Assembly: GCA_029532625.1 (NCBI GenBank)
Contig: JARFXM010000004.1
Span: 3,658,001 to 3,722,000 of the forward strand
Source of the DNA: Lomentospora prolificans
Lineage: Eukaryota; Ascomycota; Sordariomycetes; Microascales; Microascaceae
Length of the DNA stretch: 64,000 bases
Direction of reading: 5' to 3'
Made by a program: the position numbers and the translations under genes. Numbering within the stretch: position 1 is the first letter of the stretch; each line of letters starts with the position of its first letter. Under the pieces are notes generated by a model that worked only from the letters and a program-made list of their open reading frames with translations, did not search any database and was not told the origin of the DNA. Below are positions 36,957 to 48,666 of this stretch, in pieces.

Positions 36957-39900
36957 ATGGACCTCTTCAAGGTCAGGATCAACTGCATCGACCATTACCA
37001 GGCAACACCAACGCGTTATGATCCGCAACTGCGCAATGATATACGGTCGTCAGAGGTGCCCAAGGGGCCCAAGGTTCCGGTGATAAGGGTTTTCGGGTCG
37101 ACTGAGACCGGTCAGAAAGTATGCGCGCATATACATGGGGCGTTTCCCTACCTGTTTATCGAGTATAATGGTAGCCTTGAGCAGGATGCAGGTGAGATGA
37201 TATAATTCCCCTCCCACGTTTGTTGCAGAAGTTAACGGCGGCCTTTGCTATTTATCTATAGTTGGAACCTACATGTACCGCCTCCACATGTCAATAGATT
37301 ACGCTCTAGCCGTGAGCTACCGTCGCGATCAGTCAAGCGAGAATGCCAAATTTGTCGCCAGGATCACCCTAGTCAAGGGCGTCCCATTCTACGGATTTCA
37401 CGTGGGCTACCGCTACTTTCTCAAGATATATGTCTTCAATCCTATAGTTATCAGCCGCCTGGCCGACCTGTTGCTCCAAGGAGTGATCATGAAGCAAACA
37501 TTCCAGCCCTACGAAACCCACTTGCAATATCTCCTCCAATTCATGTGTGATTACAACCTTTATGGCTGTGATTACCTTGAAAGCACCAAGACTCATTTCA
37601 GAGCTCCAGTCCCGGAACAAATACCAGGTGACAGTATAGCGCACCAGTGGAACGCCCAGACGATACCCGCGGACGACGTGACCGATTCGTTAGAGCTACC
37701 GCGACTCAGCCACTGTTCAATCGAGGTGGATATCTGCGTTCAAGATATCAAAAATAGAAAAGCCGTTAAAGAGAGGAGACTCCACCATGATTTCATCGAA
37801 AGAGTGCGGCCCACTGCACCAGATCTCAAGCTACTCTCCAGCATGGACGGCCTCTGGCGAGACGAAACGAGGAGGCGAAAGTTGAAAATGCCCGGCGGAA
37901 AAACGAATGGCAGCCCATTCCCGCTTGATGCCTTAGTCTCCATGTCGGCAGACCCGCGGGACTCCCAACCACAAGGGTGGATTCATGAAGAAGAGTATAG
38001 AGGTCTTCTACAACAGCTGATTGCGGGTGAGAAGTCGACTGACGAGAGTGGTGTCGAACCTACCTTTGAGACCTTTGTCGAGCCGGACCCTAAAGGGGAC
38101 GAAATTCGGACAGTTCTGCAATCGGTAACGGATTTATACCCGGAAAATTTGCGAGCAGCGCTTGGTTTCGCCGAGAGTGCATCGCAGGCCCCCGATACCC
38201 GTGGAGATGATGTGGAGATAGATGCCCAAATAATTCGCCCAGCAGAACCTACGGATGAAGATTACTTCCCTCAAGACTCGGACGAAGAACTTGTCACTGA
38301 AGTCATGCCGGGCCAGAACCACACGCCACACCAAGATGATTCGGTCGGTAAACCGTCAAAGGCTCTGGCCCAAGGGATTGAACTTTCAGTATTAGGAGTC
38401 TGCCCTAGTGCTCTTAAAACTGGAAGAACGGCCCACATTCCCATTATCGGCCAGCTTTTAAGCGTGGCGAAAGACGAACAATTCATGAGCAAAGACGCTA
38501 GCGACGAATCAGAAATGGATAGCCGGTCTTCATCCAAGCGTTCCAGGACACCGGATCCAACTGACATTCGCATCAAGCGGGCGAAGATAGAGGAGCCATT
38601 GCCTAAGGTGGCAATACACGGCCCAAACCCGCCCATTTTATCACAAACATCCCAGTCCATTTCTCGCGGCATAGCGAAGAAGAAGCCAAATAGATCACCG
38701 ATCTCTTCGCAATCAAAGGAACAGTCGAATCTCAATTTCCCCATTGTCAAGGACCCCCATGATCAGGGCTCTCATTTTAATTTAGGTCAGCCAAGCCAGA
38801 AGCTAGTCGAACCCGCTGTGCATACGAAAGAGGACGCTGTGGTGGGCTCCAATCGCACATCACAAACCACACAGGCGTCAGACTCTGCTAGAGGAAAACA
38901 GGTTCGGTTCGGGATCGAAAGTAAAGATTCTGGCTTTTCAGTCTCCCGTACAACTCCTTCAAGGCTGGACAAGTCGACGGGCTCGTTATCCAATTCTACG
39001 GGTTCAGAAAGTATATCCACGTCAAATCGATCTTCTAATCAGCTTCTTTTACGGGCCGAATGTCCATCATCACGATGGGCGCAAGTCTTGCCCACCTTGC
39101 CCCCATCTGCATTTCAAGTACGCACGTCTATGAGGGACTTTGGATTACCAGATGTGGTCTACCAGGACGCGTTCTACAGTAACGAAAAAGATGTTCCGGC
39201 CCGTCCTATTGAGTTCGCTGGGCGAGAGTTTCGCCTCGAAGGAAATACGGTTCCCTTTCTTCCAGCCTTTAATCCATCTGGGCCGGCTGGATCCCCTCTC
39301 AATCAGGCACACAACCACGCTGATCCTGCCAAGCACTTGACTGACGCGCAGCGCCGGCGCGTCTGTACTCTTCGGAGTTGGGAGCCTGCGCAACCGCCAC
39401 CGACCTATCACGAAGTCAAGAGTTGGTGGCAGGAGAGAGTAAACCGGAGGTATGAGCAGCAGGCCAATGTAAGCAAACATGGCATCTTTAAGTCTACCCA
39501 ACTTTCAAAGATCATGTCCCAGATTGATGGGCCTACGCAGATGAACAAGAACGGCTTCAAGTACTCTCAGAAACAGAAGTCGAGTGGCGTGGTGCACGAG
39601 ACGCAGTACATGAACACCATGAGTGTCGAGATACACGTCAATACAAGAGGAAAATTTGTGCCGAATCCGGAAGAAAACGAGGTCCAATGTATCTTCTGGT
39701 CCGTCAAATCTGATGAAGCCGGGGACGAGGATGGAGGCCAATTCCGGTGCGGTATTGTGGTGCTATCAGAGGACGGGTCAGTCGCCGACATGGTCCGTCG
39801 TATGATGCAAACAGAAGCCGTGGATGTCGTGGAAGAAACAACGGAGCTCGACTTGCTTGTGCGCATGGTTGAGATCGTACGCACTCATGACCCTGATATT

Positions 39901-42120
39901 TTAACGGGCTATGAGGTACACGGAGGCTCCTGGGGCTATCTAATCGAGCGGGCACGCCTCAAATATGATTACGATCTTTGTGACGAGTTCTCTCGCATGA
40001 AGAGCAATTCTCATGGTAGATTCGGCCGTGAGAACGATCGCTGGGGCTTCAATACTACATCCACCATTCGCGTTACCGGGCGGCATATGATTAATGTCTG
40101 GAGGGCCATGCGTGGCGAGCTGAATTTGCTTCAGTATACTCCCGAGAATGTCGCCTGGCATCTACTCCACCGCCGCGTGCCCCATTATCCCTGGAAGGTT
40201 CTGACTTCATGGTACAAAAATGGTCGGCCTCGGGACTTGTTCGCGCTCCTGCGCCACTATCTGGCGCGGACGAAGATGAACCTTGAGATCCTAGATGCTA
40301 ATGAGTTGATAGCTCGTACCAGCGAACAGGCACGTGTTCTAGGTGTCGACTTCTTCTCTGTCTTTTCGAGAGGATCCCAGTTCAAGGTAGAGTCTATCAT
40401 GTTCCGAATCGCGAAACCCGAGAATTACCTCTTTGTGTCGCCAAGTCGAAAACAAGTGGGCAGCCAAAATGCCTTGGAGTGCCTGCCGCTCGTGATGGAG
40501 CCGCAGAGTGCCTTTTACAATAGCCCACTCCTCGTCCTGGACTTCCAGAGTCTCTACCCTAGTGTCATGATCGCTTACAACTACTGTTATTCCACCTTCC
40601 TTGGACGGATCGTCAACTGGCGCGGGACAAACAAGATGGGTTTTACCAATTATCATCGCCAGCATGGGCTACTAGAATTACTTAAAGACCACATCAACAT
40701 TGCTCCGAATGGCATAATGTATGTCAAAGCCGAGATCCGCAAATCTCTTCTGTCCAAGATGCTTACGGAGATACTCGAAACGCGCTTCATGGTCAAGTCT
40801 GGCATGAAACAGGACAAAGACGATCGGCGACTTCAACGACTTCTTAACAACAGGCAGCTGGCCCTCAAGCTTCTCGCAAACGTTACCTATGGATACACTT
40901 CCGCGTCATACTCGGGCCGTATGCCTTGCTCCGAGATCGCAGATAGCATCGTTCAGACCGGTCGCGAAACTCTAGAGCGTGCTATTGCATACATCCATTC
41001 CAGGGAAGACTGGGGTGCCGAGGTTGTGTACGGCGATACAGATAGCCTGTTTGTGTATTTGAAAGGCCGGACAAAAGATCAAGCCTTTGACCTTGGAGCC
41101 GAGATTGCCAAGGCAATTACAGACATGAATCCTAGGCCGGTCAAACTCAAGTTTGAAAAAGTCTACTTCCCGTGCGTACTACTGGCGAAGAAGCGCTACG
41201 TAGGGTACAAGTACGAGTCAAGGGACCAGCTCGTGCCCGAATTCGACGCCAAGGGTATTGAGACCGTCCGACGTGACGGCACCCCCGCGGAGCAGAAGAT
41301 CGAAGAGAAGGCTCTCAAGATTCTTTTTGAAACCGCTGACCTCAGCCAAGTGAAGGCCTATTTCCAGTCCCAGTGCGACAAGATTATGCGCGGCGCCGTC
41401 TCGGTGCAGGACTTCTGCTTCGCTAAAGAGGTCAAGCTCGGCGGCTACTCCGAGAAGGGTCCGCCCCCTCCCGGCGCGCTCATTTCCGCCCGTCGCATGC
41501 TGGAGGACGCGCGCGCAGAGCCCCAATACGGCGAACGCGTTCCCTACGTCGTGATAACGGGCGCTCCGGGAGCCCGCCTCATAGACCGCTGTGTAGCGCC
41601 CGAAGACCTGCTGGAAAACTCCCACGTCACCCTCGACGCCGAGTACTACATCACCAAGAACATCACGCCCCCTCTCGACCGCATTTTCAACCTCGTCGGC
41701 GCGAGCGCAAGACAGTGGTACGACGATATGCCCAAGGTGCGCCGCATCCACCGCCTCGACCCGTCCTCGCACCGCAAGACGCTCGAGTCGTACATGTCGT
41801 CGGCGTCGTGCGTCGCCTGCGGAGCCAAGACCCGTGCCTCGGACGAACCGCTCTGCGACGCGTGCGGGTCGAACACTGCTGCTTCCCTGGGAGTGTTGGA
41901 AAGGAGACTGGCCAAACTACAGCAAGGCGTGATGGATGTGGACTCGATATGTAGATCCTGCGCCGGGCTGGGTCCTTTGGAAGAAGTGCTCTGCGATAGT
42001 AAGGATTGTCCCGTGTATTATACACGAGTGAAGGAGGGCGTAAGACTAAGAGCTGAGAGGGCCGTTGTAGACCCTGTGATAGAGAGGCTGCTTAGAGAGC
42101 CAGCTAGATTGGAGTGGTGA
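36957..42120 (+). CDS. REV3: DNA polymerase zeta catalytic subunit
   Basis: The polymerase for translesion synthesis and damage-induced mutagenesis in the nucleus (upr-1 in Neurospora, uvsI in Aspergillus). Two exons, 36957-37191 and 37262-42120, give 1,697 residues; the 70-base intron has donor GTGAGA. The N-terminal B-family domain is followed by a low-complexity region of about 500 residues and then a degenerate exonuclease-like domain (about 865-1130). There MSVEIHV replaces the DxE metal site of proofreading polymerases, as expected for REV3. Polymerase motifs are intact: motif A DFQSLYPS (D1172), motif B KLLANVTYGY, and motif C YGDTDS (1335-1340), then KKRYVGYKY. The C-terminus carries CysA (C1595, C1598 and a second pair) and CysB (C1642, C1645 and a second pair ending in CPVYYTR). 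CysB holds the Fe-S cluster that binds the accessory subunits. No defect is visible. It faces apsA convergently. Confidence 0.97.
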
Positions 42121-43038
42121 TCTTCGTCCGAACTCGGCATTGTTTTGTTTGGGATAGTTGAGCGCCGTTGGGCGTTTTTGGCGTCTTCAGTGTAGGGCTA
42201 CTTTATTAGATACTACGGCAGAGGATTCATTTTGCCGAGGCCGCAACGAATGGATGATTTTATGATCGTTTACATATGACTTGACACATTTTACACTGGA
42301 ACTAAGTTGAGTTTAGCAAATGCGGTAGTCAAAAAAGTGTATTTTCATAATAAACAAGACGATGAGGACTATAAATCCTCGTAGAAGAATATATTACCAT
42401 TCACTCCCCCCTCGACTAATCTGTCTCCCCTTCTCATCACTCAAAAAGAAGAAAACAAACATCCTTAGGTTTCAGTCATGAATGGTCATCTCAGAGTTAA
42501 GTGGGTCAATAGGAAAGGGACAACAATAAGAGAGACAATGCCAAAGGCCGTATCCTCCCAGTGGTCCGTCTAGGGACAGTGGTTGGTCATAGGTTTTTTT
42601 TTTTTCCTTTCTTTTTTCGGAACCGTGATGGCCTGGTGGGTTTTATTTTTTTCGAGGAGAGAACCTGTGTCCGCCGATCTTATGTAAGGTCATGACGCCA
42701 ACTCCTGCTCCAAATGGGGCGTGCTCGAAGGGCGAGCAGAGAGAAAGAGTGATAGGGTAAGTAAGAGAGCGTAATGTGAGGAAGCGCAATCTGAGCGCGG
42801 ACCTCGAGTGCCGGGAGTTCGATTGAATGCGGCAAAAGGATAAAGAAATATACGACAGGCTAGGAAATTCGTTCGGTGGTCATCAAATTTGACTGAAAAG
42901 TCGGGTAAAAAAGAAGGGTTCGGAAAAGAGTGCATGAGTGAGTGACTAGAAGGGTACAAAGAGATTACAAGAAAGCGCTCGGCCGTGAAACATGCGATAT
43001 GGGGTTGAGGTCGAGAATTGGGAGTTCTATGCGCGAGA
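42121..43038. other. convergent 3' region between REV3 and apsA
   Basis: Both flanking genes end here. The stretch holds T- and A-rich tracts (for example about 42595-42608) that fit 3' ends of transcripts from both sides. No gene is supported; a minus-strand frame ending near 42690 is an accidental extension. Confidence 0.5.
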
Positions 43039-46000
43039 CTATGCGCGAGACCTCGTGGTGCTAGCAGGGGTTGAGGCTGTAGCGCCAGGATGAGAGTGAG
43101 AGAGGTGAGCGAGAGCGACTCGGTGACGCTTGGAAGCTCGGGGCAGCGTGCCAACGTCGTGCTTACCTATTCGCCCAATATTAGTTAATCTCAAATCTCT
43201 AGAATGGGAAACCCACGGCAGCGCGGTGAGGGAAGCAAACTTACCATCGCAGCACGCCCTCACATTCTCCAGCCGATCAGACTCCCTATCCTGCCTCTCG
43301 AAGTAGGCTCGTAGATCTTCAGCACTATCATGAACCTCGTTCCTCTCGTACAAGTCGGGAGTGATAGTATTCCGGCTTCTTAGGCTGCTAAACACCTGTC
43401 CCGACTTCCAATAGCCACTTAAACGGGTTAGCGTACCATGTGAAGGTCGCTGCTCACCCACACGATTGCCCTTGGCTGGAGTCAAAGTCGGCATGTTCAT
43501 GGACATCTCAAGCGCAGATGTGTCGTGACGGGTCGCTCTCGAGTTGTACGAGGAGAGTGAAGGGGGCACCGGTCGCCGCCCAGTAGTGTTCGGGGCGGCG
43601 GCTCGGCGTTGGCCAAACTGGGGATTAAATTCATCCACGTCTTCTTGAGTGATGTGACCAGCCATCTCTTCGGTGTCTGACTGCGCTTCGTCGGTGGTGC
43701 GGAGAAGAAGGTACGACAAAGCATTAAACCACGTCTCGTGGCGCTGCCCGGTTGTGCAGGTAAACTTGATGGTCCTGCCCGGAGAGATGACTACAAGGCT
43801 CTTCCTATGCAAACCAGGCGGCATCGGGTTATCATCGGTGACTACCCGAACGGCCTCAATCGGGACGCTCTTTGCCTTCAGCTCAGCACGCCCAGCCGTT
43901 GTAGGGTCACGGTCGCTCCAGTACAAGGTTCGGGTATACGGGTGGACCCAGAAGTACCGTCGGTGACGGTTCTCTGAGAAGTCACCCCGGCCTGTCTTGC
44001 GAGTGTATTTCCACAGGAACTCTCCGATCATAGTCTGCGTGATGGCTTGGATCATGCGTGGATCGGTATTAGGACCGAAGTCGGGCCCCATACCCATACC
44101 CATGCCAGGGACCTGCATATTGAAGCGATTATCAAGCTCGGATGCGAATGACGTAACGGATGACTGCCGACTTCGGTACTTGACTCCCACATGTCCAGGA
44201 ACCGCCGCTGTGCGGACAGCACGTGGTGTGGGGGAACCGGGTGCAGAAACCTTGGAGGGTGAACCAGGCCTCGAGGTAGCTGGAGTTATCGGGCGGGCCT
44301 TGAGCGCCGAGGCTGGCCATGCGGGCGGTCCCATGCTGCCGCTCGCTCCTTGACCACCGCCCGACGACCCCGACCTAGCAGCCTCGATAACCTGCTTGTG
44401 GTTTGCGGGCAAAGGTGGTAGTTCAGATCCTGATAAACCGACACTTGCGGGGCTTCCCGGCCTATCAATCGCTGCATCCGCCAACTTGCTCCTATGACGG
44501 ATAACGCTGCCAGTACTGTCTGTGGAACCACGACGAACCCTGACTGTACCAGGGGTACCCATGCTGCTACCAAGAGATTCTTGTCTCGCGTGGCCGTACC
44601 CAACGCTGCTCTCCCTCGCCACCAGCATCTGGTCTAACGCATCAGAAGTAAGTGCGGTCTGGGCTTCTGAATCGGACATTGTGGCCCTCGTTCTCCTAGG
44701 CGGCCGTGCGTTCGAGTTTGCGGACATGTCCCGAAGTGGACGTTGAGATTCGGGGGTTTCTGGTTGGGGGGGTGGGTAGGAGACTGACGAGTCTCGTCTT
44801 CCGCAATGATGGGAGGCGTCGAGCTACGTTCCCGGTCCCATCCGAGGACAGATCCCCGGACAAATCCAGACTTTGGTTTGGGCAACTCATCAAATGATGA
44901 CTCAAGATTACGGGGTAGAATGAATCCGTCTCGTCTTGGGCTTCGAGGTGACACAGGTCTCGTCTCAACCGACTGAATCGACGTAAAGCCGAACTTGGGA
45001 AGGACCTCTACAGAAGGTTTCGGGCTTATCGGGGCAACGAACTCGGAGCGAATTGATGACGTTGTAAGCACCACGGGTTTCGGTTCGGGTTCGGCAACAG
45101 GATGAATATGTTCGGAACGGACAGAAGAAAATCCAAGGGGAGCAGGCTCTGGAGCCGGAGGTTCAAGTTCCACCCTAGGCTCAAGTTCCTGCGAGCTTAT
45201 ATTCGTCATACTCAACACAGGCAGGATCTGAGGCTCCTCGAGCGGTTCGACATGGAGCGAGTTGATACCGGCCAGACTCAATGAAGGATAAACCTCAGGC
45301 TCAGCCTTGGGCTCCAGCGCCTGAGAGCTAATACCGGCCATGGTAAGCGTGGGAAGAGCCACGAGCTCCTCCTTCGGCTCCAGGGCTTCAGCGTGAATGG
45401 CTGTCATGCTCAAGGACGGTGCGGGCTCAGCCTCAGGCTCAAGTTCCTGAGAGCTAATAGCAGCCAGTGAGAGCTCGGGAGGAGACGCCACCACTTCAGG
45501 CTCAGGCCGTGGTTCTAGGTCTTGCGACTCAATCGCCGTCATGCTCAACTCAGGGGCAGGAGGGGCTTCCTTTATGGCACGCGAACCAACAGCTACAAGG
45601 CCCAGGGCCTCTGCGACCGAAAGGTCTAAGGGTGTATTATCGGGCTCGAGAGCCTGTGAGTGGATTTGCGAGACGCTCAAGTCAGGCGCGGGCGGTAGAA
45701 CCTCGGGTGCAGCCTTAGGATCGAGCACCTCGGACTGGATGCTGGAGATGCTAAGAGCAGGCGGAACGACAGGCTCGACTCTCGGCTCCAGGGCTTCGAC
45801 ATGAATAGAGGATAGGGCAAGCGCTGCTACCGGTGGCTCTGGTTCTACAGCAGGTGCAACCTGCTGGGTCTCGATAGAGGCAAGGCCCAAGACCGGCTCG
45901 GATTCCGAGACAGGTTCAACATCTTGGGTCTGGATGGATGTCAATCCCAGCACGAGTTCGGGTTGCGCGATAGGCTCAACGCATTGAGCATGAATGGAAG

Positions 46001-48666
46001 CCAGTCCGAGCACAGGGGCAGGTTCCGCGACTGGCGCAACTTCCTGGGATTCAATAGAGGCAAGGCCCAGAGTAGGGACGGATGGCGTTTTGGACAGAGT
46101 AGGTGGGAGAGGAAACTTGGAAAGCTTATCCTCAATTTCAGCGTCATACTGGGCCCCAGAGTCGCTGTAGGAGAACGTTGACACAGGCCGAGACCTATCG
46201 CCATCCGTACCCTCATCCAGCGACAGGAACCTACTCGAGTCCATGCTCATAGGCCGCTCAACCTCAGACACCATTGCCGTGGGTTGCTCAAAATGAATCA
46301 CGCTAACTGGCGACAGGATAGGCTCCTCAACCTGTTCCGTCATCGTACCAGCATCCACCATTGTAGGCTTAGGAATGGCAGTGGGCGTATCTACGCTCTC
46401 TTCGAGATCAGCTTTGGACGGGTCACTCTCGGTCATCACACCGCTGTCAACCATTGGCAGCCGCACAACAGAAGGGAACGGCCTAAGAGGAGGGATGCTA
46501 GAAATAGAATCAGAGGAACCGAAGAGGTTGCGACTGGGCGTTCCTCCGTAAGACTCGTCGTCGCTACCGTCGAAGTCACCCAACTCGGCAAAGAGACTCT
46601 GACCGGGTTGCCGGGGGGTGCCGCTTGCGCTGCTATTGGCGAAACTGGCTGGGGAACTTTGGAGAGCAGGCGGCTCCTCGCTCGCCTGTCTCGAGCGGCG
46701 AAGGAGGCCGCGGCTGACGCGCAATCGCATTCGGGGTGGCGGCTGGGCAGATGTGGGCGTCCTAGTTTCTTCAAACGCGTCCTCCTCGTCATTGGAAGTG
46801 GATGCGGTGCTATGGAACGACTCGCGGTTGGGATGTTTCCTAAAATTGATCGGCATGGAGATCGCTGAGCGCTTGTGGCGGATACCCCTTGAGGGGCTCT
46901 CGGTTTCTGTCGCTTCGGATTCGCTACCCGAGAATTCCTCGGCACCAGTCTGGAAATCTTCTGTCTCCGTTCCCCTCTCGTTCGCAGTTTCGAAAGCCGC
47001 ATCGCTTGTTTCGTTGGCAGTCTCGAAGTGGTCCGTAGACTCAGCGCCGCGGGAGGGTGATCTAGGCGTTCCGGGGGATACAGAACGAGACTGAGGAAGG
47101 CGGGGGCTGGACTGTTGTTCCTCCCACTCGGGATCATCTATATGGATTTCTTCTCTGCTGGATCGAGCACCGCCAAGCAAGAGCTTCGAGAATTTCTTAG
47201 CATCCTTCGTATCCATCCTCTTGCTACGGCGGTTCGCGACACCTCCGCCTTCGCCGCGGAGGCGCTCCACCTCGTCACGCGCATCCTGCAGCATCCTCTT
47301 AAGTTCGAGCTTTTCCGTCTTTTCGCGGTGCAGCTGGGTGCGCTGACTCTGGATCGTGCGTTGTGCGTGCTGGAGAGACGTCTTGAGAGTTTCAGACTCA
47401 AGAACTGAGTGCCTGGGCGTTCCTTTAACAGGCGATGGGGGAGGAGAGTGCTCCGGAGTCAAGTTGTCCGTAGCAGTTTCAAAATCATCCTCGCTCAGAC
47501 CAGAGATGGCTCCCCGCTCTGAGATCTTTGAGCGTTGAGAGGAGAATGCCCTCGCTAGCTCCTGGTTCTGGCTCGTCAGGTCATCGAGCTTGCGCTGCAT
47601 AGTCAGACGCTCATTCTCCGCCGTCACAATATTCCGCTTCGCTGTGCCTAGTTCGATGTCGTGTTGCTTCATCGACGCGGCATGTTCCTCCGTAAGTTTG
47701 GCATGGGAGAGCTTAACTTCGTCCAACTCCCTCTGGAACTTGGTTTTTTCGGCTTGAAGAACATTGAGCGATTGAGTGAGACGCTTTTCCCGCTCCGCTG
47801 CTTCTTTCTGCGATGCGTAGAGCTCCTGCATTTGTGTCTCCAGGTTCCAATTTTCCTCCTTGTAGCGGTGTTCGCTCTCGTCCAGCACCTTTAGCCTTTG
47901 CTGCAGGCCTTCAGTGTCAAGCTCCAACTTGGAATTTTCCGTCTTGACATCGCGCAGCTCTTCGTCCTTCTCAGCCAACAAGGCCTGAAGGTTCCGGACT
48001 TGCGCAATGAGAGAGGTGCTGATCTCCGCAGCAAATTCGATATCGTGGATACGGTTAGCCGGTTGATTACGGAGTTTCCGGTTCGGGATGCTCAGTTTCG
48101 TGGGCGAGCCAGTAGCTTGGCTTTCAAATTTGGAAGGGCTTACGGAACGCTAAGAATAGAGTTAGAACAACATGCACTACGCGAATGCGGGCTGACTATG
48201 GGTATCAACATACGCGTCCCCCCTTGCCCTCGGGCACATATGGGGATCCAGCCGCAGCCTCATTGCTCGGAACTCTCTGTTTTGGCAGGAAGGCCCTTGC
48301 AGTTTGCCTTGCAACATCATTGTAGTCACGCTCGATCTCGGCCAGCTTTTGTCGAAGGTCGTGACTCAGTTGGCCCTCTGTCTGCATCGACTCCACCTCG
48401 GCGAGTCGTTCTCGGAGTTCCTTCTGTTGATGAACGAGAGCGGTTCCCAGTTTGCCAGCCTCGGCCATTCGACGTTCGGTTTCGGCCAAGTGAGCTTCGA
48501 GGGCTCTCTTGGCCTGACCCGGCGACGACGCCGGGCCCAGCGCAAACAGCTTGGAATCAAAACTGGAGAATCGGAGGGGTGGCTGATTAGGCGAGGCAAT
48601 AAAGGGGTCGTTCTCCTTGTCGGACGATTCTGCCAAGGACGGCTTGTCTGAAAAGAACGAAGCCAT
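43039..48666 (-). CDS. apsA: ApsA/Num1-type nuclear migration protein: coiled coil, repeat array, PH domain (one frame break)
   Basis: ApsA/Num1 is a cortical anchor that captures dynein and organelles so that nuclei move and space correctly. Three exons on the minus strand (48666-48214, 48149-43245, 43166-43039; introns 64 and 78 bases) give about 1,828 residues. In order: a short coiled coil; a heptad-rich coiled coil (48100-47250); an acidic Ser-rich region; about 16 degenerate repeats of the LSxxxIxSQxLEP type (46082-44940); and a C-terminal PH domain around KYTRKTGRGDFSENRHRRYFW and RTLYWSD (about 44020-43680), which binds membrane phosphoinositide. The frame breaks at the run of seven G on the plus strand (44766-44772). 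Before it the protein reads EDETRQSPTH; after it PETPESQRPLRDMSANSN lies in another frame. One extra base in the run restores a continuous protein. A true stop would delete the PH domain, so an error is more likely. Confidence 0.92.
44940..46082 (-). repeat. about 16 degenerate protein-level tandem repeats within apsA
   Basis: Units of about 70 bases encode roughly 24 residues with the core hydrophobic-S-(M/L/I)-x-x-I-x-(S/T/A)-Q-x-(L/V)-E-P. Examples are LGLASIESQEVAP, LSMTAIESQDLEP and LSMTNISSQELEP. Units diverge clearly at DNA level, so the array is old rather than recently expanded. ApsA and Num1 proteins are known for internal repeats in this position. Confidence 0.85.
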
